64,000 nt of DNA, taken from positions 2,436,722 through 2,500,721 of the forward strand of contig NZ_CP049865.1 of assembly GCF_011393335.1 (NCBI RefSeq). Reading direction: 5' to 3'. Origin of the DNA: Propioniciclava coleopterorum (GTDB lineage Bacteria; Actinomycetota; Actinomycetes; Propionibacteriales; Propionibacteriaceae). Every line of letters begins with the position of its first letter. Position 1 is the first letter of the stretch. The notes beneath the pieces were generated by a model. It was not told where the DNA came from and did not search any database. It saw nothing but the letters and a program-made list of their open reading frames with translations. A program made the translations under genes and the position numbers. Positions 19,685 to 31,531 of this stretch are shown piece after piece.

Positions 19685-20458
19685 CTATGGCGCGACCTCC
19701 GGCGGCGGGATGGGGGAGTCGGCCTCGTCGGGGGTGTCGGCGGAGACGGGTTCGCGGACGCGGCGCCGGGCCAGGCGGCGGCGCAGCCGTTCGGTGCTCG
19801 CGCGTGGGCCGAGCGGCCGGATGCGCAGCGCCCGGAGATTCAGCTCGAGCGGCTCGGGCAGCATCCAGCCGAGTCGGCGCGCCAGCATGCCCAGGATCGT
19901 GGTCGTGAGGATCGCCACGAGCATGCCGAGGTCGGGGCGTCCGAACACCTTCATGCAGACGAGGGCCTCGACGCTGCCCAGCGCCGCCAGCGATGCGTAC
20001 AGGGTGTTGCCCCCGAAGACCGTGGGGGTCTTGCCGACCAGCACGTCGCGCAGCATGCCGCCACCCACAGCGGTGATGACGCCCAGCATGATGCTGGGCA
20101 GCACCGCCAACCCGAGCGTGGCCGCCTTGATCGTGCCCGTGGCCGACCAGCAGCCCAGGGCCAGCACGTCGGCCACGACGAGCGAGCGCCGCGGCCAGGT
20201 GCCGTCGAGCCGCACCACGTAGGCGACGACGGCCGCGGTCAGGGCGCCGGCGAGATAGGCGGGGTCGGTGAGCGCCACGGGGAAGCCGGAGCTCAGCAGG
20301 ACGTCGCGGATCATGCCGCCGCCCAGCCCGGTGATGATCGCCAGGGTCACGAACCCCACGATGTCGAAGCGCTTGGAACGCGCGAGCGCCCCGCCCAGCA
20401 GCCCGCTCGCGACCACGCCGGTGACGTCGACCACGCGGAACAGGGTGTCCAGTTCCAC
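19685..20458 (-). CDS. TRIC/UPF0126-family membrane protein
   Basis: A trimeric intracellular cation channel-type (UPF0126) protein: two homologous three-helix repeats, each containing GGGM(I/L)RDVL (at ITGLGGGMIRDVLLSSGFP and ITAVGGGMLRDVLVGKTP). A polar, arginine-rich tail of about 60 residues follows. GTG 20458 is chosen because GGAGG lies 6 bases upstream; an in-frame GTG nine codons earlier (20485) would place that ribosome site inside the gene. Bacterial members are proposed potassium or other monovalent-cation channels or glycine-related transporters. Confidence 0.88.
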   Translation of the reverse strand: MELDTLFRVVDVTGVVASGLLGGALARSKRFDIVGFVTLAIITGLGGGMIRDVLLSSGFPVALTDPAYLAGALTAAVVAYVVRLDGTWPRRSLVVADVLALGCWSATGTIKAATLGLAVLPSIMLGVITAVGGGMLRDVLVGKTPTVFGGNTLYASLAALGSVEALVCMKVFGRPDLGMLVAILTTTILGMLARRLGWMLPEPLELNLRALRIRPLGPRASTERLRRRLARRRVREPVSADTPDEADSPIPPPEVAP

Positions 20459-20581
20459 GCTCGCCCTCCTCTCCTGATCAGGCACCGTAACGGCGCATGC
20501 ACAGCGTTCTCGTCACGGAATCGCCGCAACCGCGCGCCGGACGATTGTGGCGTTTCGCCCCGGGTCGGTGAGAATGTCCTC

Positions 20582-21516
20582 GTGCACCTCCCACGCCCCA
20601 TCACCCTCGTCGCCGCTGCCCTCGTCACGGCTCTCGCTCTGACCGGCTGCGCGACCGCGCAGCCCGGCCCGGTCGCGCCGCTCGCGACGACCACGCCCGC
20701 CGCCCCCGACGGTACCGCCACCGCCTCGGCGACACCCCAGGTTCCGGCGTCCGGGACGCCCGCTCCCGCGGTGTCCGGAACGCCCACCCCCGCGGCGTCC
20801 GGGACGCCGTCGGCGACGCCCGGCGCGACCCCCGAGCCCACGCTCCCGACGCTGTCGGCGGCCCAGGAGGAGAAGTTCGGCGCGTGCGTGACCAAGCGCA
20901 TCGAGAACTGGTCGAACGGGGACTGCGCCAAGCTGGCCCAGGAGACCCTCGGCGAGATCGGCTTCCTCGAGGGCGGGACGAGCAAGCGCATCGACGTCCG
21001 CACCTCCAACGCGATCCTGAACTACCAGCGCTCCCGGGGCATCAAGGCGACCGGCGCGATCGACGAGGTCACCTGGCTGGCGCTCGCCACGAACCAGGAG
21101 CCGCGCTCGACCGACCTCCCCGACGGATGCAAGGTCGGCGGCACGGTGCTGTGCGTCGACCAGGGCGCCCGGACGCTGACCTACCTCGTCGACGACAAGG
21201 TCGAGAAGGTCGTGCAGGTGCGGCTGGGCGGCTACGCCCAGCACGCCAAGAAGAAGAACTGGCGCAACTTCCCGACCGCGAACGGCACCTACAAGGTCTA
21301 CGACAAGCAGCGGAACCCCTACTCGGAGAACTACGGGCCGGCGCGATGCCCTACAGCATCATGTTCCACCCCGACATGTACGTGCACTACTCCTCCGACT
21401 TCGCCAAGCGCGGCTACGCGACCTCCAGCCACGGGTGCGTCAACGTCGGCGACAAGGACGCGATCCTGTGGCTGTACGAGAACACCCCGATCGGCGCCAC
21501 GGTCCACGTCTTCTGA
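20582..21516 (+). CDS. L,D-transpeptidase lipoprotein with peptidoglycan-binding domain, one apparent frameshift
   Basis: A cell-wall cross-linking enzyme that makes 3-3 peptide bridges. The lipobox is LALTGC near residue 22. A Thr/Pro/Ala linker with repeated SGTP units follows (about 35-80). Next is a peptidoglycan_binding_1 domain (ETLGEIGFLEGG ... NYQRSRGIKATGAIDEVTWLAL). Last is the YkuD catalytic domain with the nucleophile motif SHGCVN and PYSIMFHPD. The break is at 21335-21339 (GGGCC); adding one base joins ENYGP to GAMPYSIMF and gives 311 residues. The start is GTG 20582, with only a weak upstream GGTGAG. Confidence 0.88.
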
Positions 21517-21591
21517 TCCTGGGGGGAGGCCCCGAAGGCCTGGACGCCGCCGGGGCGCTCGGAACGGGGCCGGCGGAGCCTCGGGGGCCGC

Positions 21592-21597
21592 TAGCCT
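21592..21597 (+). promoter_or_regulatory. Leaderless-type -10 box TAGCCT before the M20 gene
   Basis: TAGCCT ends 6 nt before ATG 21604, with no Shine-Dalgarno. Confidence 0.5.
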
Positions 21598-21603
21598 GCG
21601 GCC

Positions 21604-22788
21604 ATGACCTTCGCCGAACATGCCGCTTCCCTGTCCGATGAGCTGATCGCCCTGCGCCGCACGCTGCACGCCGACCCCGAGGTGGGCCTCGACCTGCCCC
21701 GCACGCAGCGCCGCATCCTGGAGGCCCTGGACGGCCTCGACCTGGAGATCAGCCTGGGCACCTCGTGCACGTCGGTGACCGCGGTGCTGCGCGGCGGCAG
21801 GCCGGGACCGGTCGTGCTGCTGCGCGGCGACATGGACGCCCTTCCGGTCGACGAGCAGACCGGGCTGGAGTACGCCTCGACCAACGGCGCCATGCACGCG
21901 TGCGGCCACGACCTGCACGTCACCGGCCTGATCGGGGCCGCGAAGCTGCTGGCGGCCCGCCGCGACGAACTGCCCGGCTCGGTCATCTTCATGTTCCAGC
22001 CCGGCGAGGAGGGCGAGGGCGGCGCCCGCCGCATGCTGGAGGAGGGCGTCCTGGACGCCGCCGGCGAGCAGCCGGTCGCGGCCTACGGCGTCCACGTGGC
22101 CACCGGCCCGTACGGTGTCTTCGAGACGCGGGGCGGCACGCTGATGGCGGGCGCCAACGAGTTGTACGTCACGATGCACGGCAAGGGCGGCCACGGCTCG
22201 CAGCCGCAGTCCTCCGTCGACCCGGTGCCCGCGCTGCTGGAGTTCGGGCTCGCGCTGCAGACGATGGTGACGCGCCGGTTCTCGGTGTTCGACCCGGTCG
22301 TCGTCACCGTCACGCAGCTGTCGGCGGGCAAGGCCGTCAACGTCATCCCGGCCTCGGCCAAGCTGGGCGCCACCGTGCGCACGCTGTCCAAGGCGTCCAT
22401 CGACACCCTGCTCACCGAGACGAAGCGGCTCGCCGAGGGCATCGCCGCCGCGCACGGCTGCACCGCCGAGGTGGAGTTCCTGATCGACTACCCGGTCACC
22501 GTCAACGACGCCGACGAGGCGGCGTTCGCGCTCGAGGTCGCGGGCGACCTCTACGGCGCCGACCGCGTCGTGGAGGCGTCCGCCCCGCACATGGGCTCGG
22601 AGGACTTCAGCTATGTGCTCGAGCGCGTCCCGGGCGCGTTCGTGTTCCTCGGCACCACGCCGCCCGCGATGGACGTCGCGACTGCGGCGTGGAACCACTC
22701 CCCGCTGGTGGTCTTCGACGACGCGGTGCTGCCCGACCAGGCGGCCTTCCTCGCCGAACTGGCCTGGCGCCGCCTGCAGCGCCCCTGA
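21604..22788 (+). CDS. M20-family amidohydrolase (IAA-amino acid hydrolase/HipO type)
   Basis: A 394-residue zinc aminoacylase or carboxypeptidase. The M20D pattern is LRRTLHADPEVGLDLPRT at the start, then RGDMDALPVDEQTGLEYAS, metal ligands in MHACGHDLH, the catalytic glutamate in FQPGEEGEGGARRML, the dimerisation-domain KGGHGSQPQ, and the final ligand in PHMGSEDFS. It probably removes an acyl or aminoacyl group from an amino-acid conjugate; the exact substrate is unknown. It is a single gene followed by a strong hairpin. Confidence 0.9.
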   Translation: MTFAEHAASLSDELIALRRTLHADPEVGLDLPRTQRRILEALDGLDLEISLGTSCTSVTAVLRGGRPGPVVLLRGDMDALPVDEQTGLEYASTNGAMHACGHDLHVTGLIGAAKLLAARRDELPGSVIFMFQPGEEGEGGARRMLEEGVLDAAGEQPVAAYGVHVATGPYGVFETRGGTLMAGANELYVTMHGKGGHGSQPQSSVDPVPALLEFGLALQTMVTRRFSVFDPVVVTVTQLSAGKAVNVIPASAKLGATVRTLSKASIDTLLTETKRLAEGIAAAHGCTAEVEFLIDYPVTVNDADEAAFALEVAGDLYGADRVVEASAPHMGSEDFSYVLERVPGAFVFLGTTPPAMDVATAAWNHSPLVVFDDAVLPDQAAFLAELAWRRLQRP

Positions 22789-22794
22789 CCAGCG

Positions 22795-22828
22795 GAACGG
22801 GCCGGAGGGGATTCCCTCCGGCCCGTTC
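22795..22828. terminator. Hairpin terminator, 15-bp perfect stem
   Basis: GAACGGGCCGGAGGG (22795-22809) pairs exactly with 22814-22828 around the loop GATT. It lies 6 bases after the M20 gene and in front of the convergent M48 gene, so it can serve both directions. Confidence 0.85.
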
Positions 22829-22868
22829 GCGCGCTGGGATCAGCGCGCCGGGGATCAGCTCGCGCGGA

Positions 22869-24682
22869 TCAGCTCGTGGCCGCGAGGTCGTTCGCCGCGA
22901 CCCAGCCCGGCAGCTCCACCAGGCCGCCGTGGGCGATGATCTTCTCGCCCGACCCGGGCTGGGCGGTCAGTTCGTGGGTGGTGCCGTCGGCGAGGGTCAG
23001 GGTGAGGCGGCCGCGCAGGATCGCCTCCTTCACCGACGCGACCTGCTCGGCCGGGATCCAGATCGCGCCGGGCAGCAGCCGCGCGTCGAACGGACCCGCG
23101 CCGACCGCGCGCTCCAGGAGGGACCGGTCGGGCGTGACGCCGACGTTGGCCGCGGCGCGGGTGCCGGCCGAGTAGTCGGCCGGCAGCAGCAGGACGCCGC
23201 TGGTCCAGGCCGCGACGTGCACGGTGTCGCCCGCGGCGGTGCGCTGGTGGCTGCGCCACTCGATCAGCTCCGGAAGCTCCCAGTCCTGTCGGGACGCGGT
23301 GACGGGCTCGTCCAGGGGCGCGCCGCAGGACGCGAGCCACCCGATCAGCCCCGCCACCCGCTCGGCTCCGGACGCCTCGTCGGCCGGCTCCGGCGGCGCG
23401 ATGACCCCGCCGTCGGGGGCCGCCCACACCACCCGGGCGTCCCGCACCACCTGGCGCGCGCCCGGCACGCGCGCGAGCGCGCCGTCGACCAGGTGGTTCA
23501 GCGTGCTGAAGGAGCCCCACAGCTCGCCGTCCTCCTCGATGTCGCGGGCTGCGGCCTCGAGGGCCGCGCGGTAGCTGGCGGGGTGGCACACCTCGTTCTC
23601 GGCGAGTTCGACCACCAGCCGGTCCCCGGCCTGGCGCGCGGCCACCGCGCCGCCGGCGGCGAGGACCTCGTCCCAGGTCGCGAGCGCCTCGTGCGCGACC
23701 CGCAGGTCGCCCTCGTGCTCGGCCAGCCGTTCGGCGCCGCCGACGAGGACGAGCGCGGAGCGGTCGTCGCGTGGGGCTTCGACATCGGGCAGGCTTCGGA
23801 TGCGGGCGATCCGCTCCCGCAGCGGCGGGTGGGTGTCGAACGCGGACGCCTCCTGCTCCGCGAGCGCCTCGGCCAGTTCCTCGTCGCTCAGGACGCGGGC
23901 GGCGACGACGTCGGCGATGGCGCCGGCCACGGGGCCGCGCAGCCGCGCGGGCTCGCAGGCGGGCATCCGCTCGACGCCGACGACGAAGTCGGCGTGTTCG
24001 GCCCGCACGAGGCCCTGCAGGGCGGCGACGGTGGCGTCCCGGCCCGCGACCCGGACCGACACCTCGTCGGCGAGCGTCTCGGCCGCCCGGTCGGGTGCGG
24101 CCGCAGCCCAGATGTAGAGCGTGAGGTAGGCCCGGAACAGCCAGCGGGAATACCAGGGCGCCTCCTCCAGATCCGGTGCAGCGCCTGCCGGGTGCGGGCG
24201 AGGAACGCGGGCTCGGAGGTGTCACCCCCGACGAAGTGCCCCAGTTCGTGGCCGAGGACGGCCCGCAGTTCGGTGACGGTGAGCGCGCCCAGGATCGGGA
24301 TGCCCAGCTCCATCTCCTTGATCCCGGCGGCCTCCGTCACGGACGCGTAGTTCTCCCGGGTGAGCACGATCCGCGCCGGGGGATCGGTCTGCGCGGCCCG
24401 GGCCAGCTGGGTGACCTCGGCCCACAGCGCGGGATGGTCCTGCGGGGTGAGCTCGGGGCCCTCCAGCGGCTCGGGGCGGCCGGAGCGCACGCTGCGCCAG
24501 ATCGCCGCGGCGACGACCACCACGAGCGGGACGACGATCCAGCGCAGGAACGGCTGGATGGACAGGTGCGTCGCGGCGCTGGCGGCGAAGGAGAGCCACA
24601 CGAGCGCCGCGAGCACAGCGACGACGAACAGCGGGAACGCCACCAGGACGAGCCGGGGCGCCCACGCCCGCACGACGGGCAC
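22869..24682 (-). CDS. M48-family metalloprotease, membrane-anchored, one apparent frameshift
   Basis: An HtpX-like zinc protease. Two N-terminal membrane helices ([34 protein letters not shown]) precede the catalytic motif [13 protein letters not shown] (HExxH) and a substrate region with [11 protein letters not shown]. The downstream metal-binding part and a long C-terminal extension (to 604 residues) contain [14 protein letters not shown], a sequence conserved in this family. GTG 24682 is supported by AGGAG 6 bases upstream. The break is at 24167-24168; restoring one G on the coding strand turns IWRR into [17 protein letters not shown] and joins the halves. The isocitrate dehydrogenase gene ends 14 bases upstream, so read-through is possible. 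Confidence 0.85.
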
Positions 24683-24696
24683 GGGAGTCTCCTGTC

Positions 24697-27331
<2,635 letters not shown>

Positions 27332-28384
27332 TCAGGCCGGCTCGCGAGCATCCGTCAACCGCCGCCCGCTGAGCAGCCCGGGGAGCCCCCGTCCCGCCGC
27401 GGTGAGCGGAACGGTGAGCACCGCCAGCGCCCCGAAGAGAAGCTGCGCGGTGCCGCCGGGCAGCAGGCCGAGCAACACGAAGCCGACCACGCCCCCCAGG
27501 GCGCGCATCGTCCGGGCGAGGGCCTCGGGCTGCGCGCCGCCGCGGTAGCGGAGTTGGACGGCGAGGTCGCCCACCGAGCGGCCGGTCGCCCAGGTCACGG
27601 CGAGCCAGATCGTCACGGGCGCCGCAGTCCCGACGGCCAGGCTCCAGGTGCCGGCGTCCACCGCGGCCGGGTCGCCCAGTACGTAGAACAGGACGAGGTT
27701 GACCGCGACGGCGGCCGTCCAGCCGACGAGGGAGGATCCCAGGACGTCGCACAGCATCGCCAGCCAGCGGCGGCCGCGCGTCACCGGGCGCGGCAGGTCG
27801 GCGTCCGGCCGGACGCCGCCGCGCCGCCACGTACCCGGCAGGGCGAGCGCGGCCAGCGATCCGAGCGCCGCGCCGAGCGTGTTGGTCTCCAGGTCGACCA
27901 CGTCGAAGACGCGGTAGGGGCACGGGTAGAGGCCCCACACCCCGGTGAGCTGGGTGAACTCCACCAGCGCCGACACCCCGAGCCCGGCCGCCAGTGCGGT
28001 GGGCAGCCCGCGGCCGCCCAGGACGCGGACGAAGAAGCCGAGCGGGGTGAACAGGGCGACGTTGAGGACCAGTTGCTGCACCGCGCGGTTCCGCAGCGGG
28101 TTGCCACCGGCGGCCAGGGCGTCGCGCACCTCGGGGATGAAGCCGAGGGGGTCCAGGCTGACGCCCATGCAGCGGTAGCTGTCGGAGGAGGGCAGCGGCA
28201 GGAGCGTGTAGGTCCAGATCGCCCAGAAGTAGACCAGCGCGGCCAGCCAAGCCAGCACCCGGCCCCCGCTCAGCCCGCCCCGGCGCCGGTAACTGATCGC
28301 GACGAACGGGACGAAGAGCGCGACGGCCGCCAGCAGCCCGACCACGACCGCGACGACCCCGGAATACACCACGCCTCCACCCAC
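27332..28384 (-). CDS. VanZ-like and RDD-domain membrane protein
   Basis: A 350-residue multi-pass membrane protein with two modules. Residues about 1-190 match the VanZ-like pattern (YTLLPL, LNVALFTPLGFF, EFTQLTGVWG, and FDVVDLETNTLGAALG). Residues about 215-340 match an RDD domain (WLAMLCDVLGSSLVGW ... TWATGRSVGDLAVQLRY). The terminal tail is charged. VanZ relatives influence teichoplanin or lipid-related resistance, and RDD proteins include ion transporters. The combined role is unknown. The start may be GTG 28384 or the GTG at 28369, which has GGAGG 4 bases upstream. It is divergent from the GntR gene. Confidence 0.85.
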   Translation of the reverse strand: MGGGVVYSGVVAVVVGLLAAVALFVPFVAISYRRRGGLSGGRVLAWLAALVYFWAIWTYTLLPLPSSDSYRCMGVSLDPLGFIPEVRDALAAGGNPLRNRAVQQLVLNVALFTPLGFFVRVLGGRGLPTALAAGLGVSALVEFTQLTGVWGLYPCPYRVFDVVDLETNTLGAALGSLAALALPGTWRRGGVRPDADLPRPVTRGRRWLAMLCDVLGSSLVGWTAAVAVNLVLFYVLGDPAAVDAGTWSLAVGTAAPVTIWLAVTWATGRSVGDLAVQLRYRGGAQPEALARTMRALGGVVGFVLLGLLPGGTAQLLFGALAVLTVPLTAAGRGLPGLLSGRRLTDAREPA

Positions 28385-28493
28385 CGGGGCACCCTACCGA
28401 GCAGGGGTCGGCGAATCGTGCAACTTTCTGGCAACCCCTGCGGAGGTCTGTTGGCGGCACCTATCGTTCGGCACGAGTCCAAGGGAGGCATCG

Positions 28494-29231
28494 ATGCACG
28501 TCAGCGCCGCGTTCGTCGAGGCACTGCCGCGCCCGGCGGCTGAGAAAGTGGCCCGGCTGCGGATGCTCATCGCCGAGGGTTCGTTGGCAACCGACGCCCC
28601 CCTTCCGATCGCCCGCGTGGCCGAGTCGCTCGACACCGACGCCGACACCGCGCTCGAGATCCTGATGGAGTTGGGGCGCGACGGCTACCTCGAACGGGTC
28701 GACGAGGCCACAGTGCGGGTGTGCACCGAGCAGGAGTTCCGCGGCTCGGACGTCCTGGAGGTCCGCGGCATGCTGGAGCCGGCCGCCGTGCGCTGCGCCG
28801 CGGTGCACGTCCGCCCCGCCGACCTCATCACGCTGCGGCAGCAGGAGCAGCGGGTCGCCGAAACCGTCTCCGACCGCGACTTCACCGCCTTCCGGCGCGC
28901 CGAGGACGCCCTGGTCTCCTCGCTGCTGTCGCTGCACCCCAACGCCGAAATCGCCCGGCTGGTCGCCGACCTGCGCGTCCGGACGCCCTACGACGGCCTG
29001 CGGGACGCGCTGGAGTGCGGCGTCCTCGCGCCGACGCTGCAGCCGCACACCCGCCTGCTCGATCTCGTCGAGGCCCGCGACGCCGACGCGGTCGAGGCGC
29101 TCATCCGCCGGACGCTCGTGGCCCTGCGGTTCGCGGGCGCGCCCGTCATGGACGCGCCCTACCTGCACGGCGTCCCCGTCGGGCCGGACGGCCAGCCCGA
29201 CGGCGAGTTCCTGGACGCCGCCTACGACTGA
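28494..29231 (+). CDS. GntR-family regulator (FCD type) with a diverged HTH
   Basis: A 245-residue predicted transcription regulator. The N-terminal winged-helix region (APLPIARVAESLDTDADTALEILMELGRDGYLER, residues about 38-72) keeps the spacing of GntR proteins but lacks the usual LPSER and VREAL words. The C-terminal part is FCD-like helical: EVRGMLEPAAVRCAA, F.AFRRAEDALVSSLLSL, RLLDLVEARDADAVEALIRRTL. GGGAGG lies 5 bases before the ATG. It ends 9 bases from the convergent gltA gene. A ligand such as an organic acid is typical of FCD proteins, but nothing in the sequence identifies it. Confidence 0.8.
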   Translation: MHVSAAFVEALPRPAAEKVARLRMLIAEGSLATDAPLPIARVAESLDTDADTALEILMELGRDGYLERVDEATVRVCTEQEFRGSDVLEVRGMLEPAAVRCAAVHVRPADLITLRQQEQRVAETVSDRDFTAFRRAEDALVSSLLSLHPNAEIARLVADLRVRTPYDGLRDALECGVLAPTLQPHTRLLDLVEARDADAVEALIRRTLVALRFAGAPVMDAPYLHGVPVGPDGQPDGEFLDAAYD

Positions 29232-29240
29232 GGGATCCCC

Positions 29241-30515
29241 TCAGCGCTGCGCCATCGGCACGAAGTCCCGCTCGCGCGGGCCGGTGTAGATCTGCCGGGG
29301 GCGCATGATCTTCTGCTCCGGGTCCGTGACGCCCTCCAGCCACTGCGCGCACCAGCCGGCGGTGCGCGGCACGGCGAACAGCACGGTGAACATCTCCGGC
29401 GGGAACCGCAGCGCCTCGTAGATGAGGCCCGAGTAGAAGTCGACGTTGGGGTAGAGCCGGCGCGTGACGAAGTACTCGTCCTCGAGCGCGATCCGCTCCA
29501 GCTCCTGCGCGATCGAGAGCAGCGGGTTCACGCCGGTCACCTCGAAGACGTCGTCGCAGGCCTTCTTGATGATGCGCGCCCGCGGGTCGTAGTTCTTGTA
29601 GACGCGGTGGCCGAAGCCCATCAGCTTCGCGCGTCCGGCCTTCACGCCCTCGATGAACTCGGGTACCCGGTCGACGCTGCCGATACCGCGCAGCATCGCC
29701 AGCACCGCCTCGTTCGCGCCGCCGTGCAGCGGCCCGAACAGCGCGCCGATGCCGGCACCCGCCGAGGTGAAGACGTCGTTGCCGGCCGACGCCACGGCAC
29801 GCACCGCGTTGGTGGAGCAGTTCTGCTCGTGGTCCGCGTGCAGGATGAACAGCACCTCCAGGGCGCGTGAGACCCGCGGGTCGGCGCGGTAGACGCGCTG
29901 CTGGCTCTGGAACAGCATCGCCAGGAAGTTGTCCACGTAGCCGAGCTCGTCGTTGGGGTACACGAAGTGCCGGCCGATCGAGTGCCGGTACGCCCAGGCG
30001 GCCATGGTCGGGATCTTGCCCAGCAGCCGGATCATGTTGAGCTCGCGGGCCTCGGGGTCGTCGATGCGCCGCGAGCTGGGGTAGAAGGTCTGCATGGACG
30101 CCACGCCGGCCATCAGCTTGGCCATCGGGTGGGCGTCGTAGCGGAACGCGTCGATGAGGTCGCGGACGTTCTCGTGCACGAGGCGGTGGGTGTTGACCTG
30201 CTTCTCCCAGCCCTCCAGCTGGGCGGCGGTGGGCAGTTCGCCGTAGAGCAGCAGGTAGGCCACCTCGAGGTGAGACGCGCGCGCCGCGAGCTGGTCGATG
30301 GGGTAGCCGCGGTACTCCAGGATGCCCTCGTCGCCGTCGATGAACGTGATCGCGCTGCGGCAGGCGGCGGTGTTCATGAAGCCGGGGTCGTAGGTGGCCA
30401 GCGGGCCGGCCGCGGTGGGGACCTTCTTCAGGTCGGTGGCGCGGATCGTGCCGTCGGTGATGGGGAGGTCGTGGCTCGCGCCGCCGGACGTGGACACCTG
30501 CAGGGTCTCGGACAT
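29241..30515 (-). CDS. gltA: Citrate synthase
   Basis: Condenses acetyl-CoA and oxaloacetate to citrate, the first TCA-cycle step. The 424-residue length and sequence fit the type II, hexameric GltA class. Active-site histidines are in GPLHGGANEAVL and MGFGHRVYKNYDPRA, and the catalytic aspartate is in NVDFYSGLIYEALRFP. The N-terminal DPGFMNTAACRSAITFIDGDEGILEYRGYPI is characteristic. AGGGTGAGG directly precedes the ATG. No frameshift. Confidence 0.97.
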   Translation of the reverse strand: MSETLQVSTSGGASHDLPITDGTIRATDLKKVPTAAGPLATYDPGFMNTAACRSAITFIDGDEGILEYRGYPIDQLAARASHLEVAYLLLYGELPTAAQLEGWEKQVNTHRLVHENVRDLIDAFRYDAHPMAKLMAGVASMQTFYPSSRRIDDPEARELNMIRLLGKIPTMAAWAYRHSIGRHFVYPNDELGYVDNFLAMLFQSQQRVYRADPRVSRALEVLFILHADHEQNCSTNAVRAVASAGNDVFTSAGAGIGALFGPLHGGANEAVLAMLRGIGSVDRVPEFIEGVKAGRAKLMGFGHRVYKNYDPRARIIKKACDDVFEVTGVNPLLSIAQELERIALEDEYFVTRRLYPNVDFYSGLIYEALRFPPEMFTVLFAVPRTAGWCAQWLEGVTDPEQKIMRPRQIYTGPRERDFVPMAQR

Positions 30516-30620
30516 GGCCTCACCCTAGGGAGACCGCCGCCCGCGCGGGGGCGGTTCCAGCGTGCGACCCCCACCCGTGGACGCCGTGGGCGCTGGTAGG
30601 CCCGTCGGCCGGCCCGGGCG

Positions 30621-31505
30621 TCAGCGGACGGTCGGGGTGGCCTGCTCGTAGCGCAGCCGCCAGGCCTCACCCTGCTTGACCCAGATCGAGGACCGGGCGC
30701 TGACGGCGCTGCGGCTGCGGGCGTGCCAGCGCAGCAGCATCACCCAGGGCGCCAGCTCGTCCAGGCCGTCCACCTCGACGCTCACCGGCTCGGGCAGCGG
30801 GGCGAGCGAGGCCAGCGTCCTGCCCTTGCCGGAGGAGACGCCGCGGCCGTCGACGCCGGTGAACCGGGGGTGCAGGAGTTCGGCGGCGGCCGTGGCGTCC
30901 GAGCGGAGGGCGTCCGACAGCCAGCGGCGCTGGTGCTCGATCACGGGGTGCTCGGCGGCGTCCTCGGCGTCGGTGAACAGGTCCGGTTCGGGGGCCGGGG
31001 CGGCGGGCGCGGGGGCCTCGGGCTCGGGGGGCGCCCCGACGCTCGATCCGCGGTAGCCCGGGCCGGCGTCCACCGGACGCCGCTGCTGGTAGGCGGTCGC
31101 CGCCGCCCGCGCGCGCACGTCGGCGGCCTCGTTGAGCTCGTGCCCGGCGTGACCCTTCACCCACTCGAACGTCACGCGTCGCCCCGGCAGGGCGGCGTCG
31201 ATCGCCTGCAACAGGTCGACGTTCTGGACCGGCTTGCCGTCGGCCTTCTTCCAGCCCTTGCGCTTCCAGCCGGGCATCCACTTGGTGACCGAGTTGATGA
31301 CGTACTGGGAGTCGCACAGGATCAGCAGGTCGTCGGGGTCGTCGGCGGTCTGCTCCAGCAGGTCCAGCACCGCCTTGAGTTCGCCCATGTTGTTGGTGCC
31401 GTGCGGCCAGCCGCCCGCCCGCCAGCTCTCCCCGTCCACGAACCAGGCCCAGCCTGCGGGCCCGGGGTTGGACAGGGAGGAGCCGTCGGCGGCAGCGATG
31501 ATCAT
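30621..31505 (-). CDS. rnhA: Ribonuclease HI fused to an NTF2-like domain
   Basis: Residues 1-145 form RNase HI, which removes RNA from RNA-DNA hybrids. The four catalytic carboxylates are visible: AADGSS, NNMGELKAVL, LCDSQYVIN, and the final D in GHAGHELNEAADVRA. A Pro/Ala/Glu linker (about 165-190) leads to a C-terminal region of about 110 residues (HQRRWLSDALRSDATAAAELLHPRFTGVDGRG ... SVEVDGLDELAPWVMLLRWHARS) that looks like a SnoaL/DUF4440 (NTF2-like) fold. The start is ATG 31505; ATG 31514 is an in-frame alternative, and neither has a strong ribosome site. Confidence 0.85.
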   Translation of the reverse strand: MIIAAADGSSLSNPGPAGWAWFVDGESWRAGGWPHGTNNMGELKAVLDLLEQTADDPDDLLILCDSQYVINSVTKWMPGWKRKGWKKADGKPVQNVDLLQAIDAALPGRRVTFEWVKGHAGHELNEAADVRARAAATAYQQRRPVDAGPGYRGSSVGAPPEPEAPAPAAPAPEPDLFTDAEDAAEHPVIEHQRRWLSDALRSDATAAAELLHPRFTGVDGRGVSSGKGRTLASLAPLPEPVSVEVDGLDELAPWVMLLRWHARSRSAVSARSSIWVKQGEAWRLRYEQATPTVR

Positions 31506-31531
31506 GCGCCCCATTGTGCCGGGGCGCGGCC

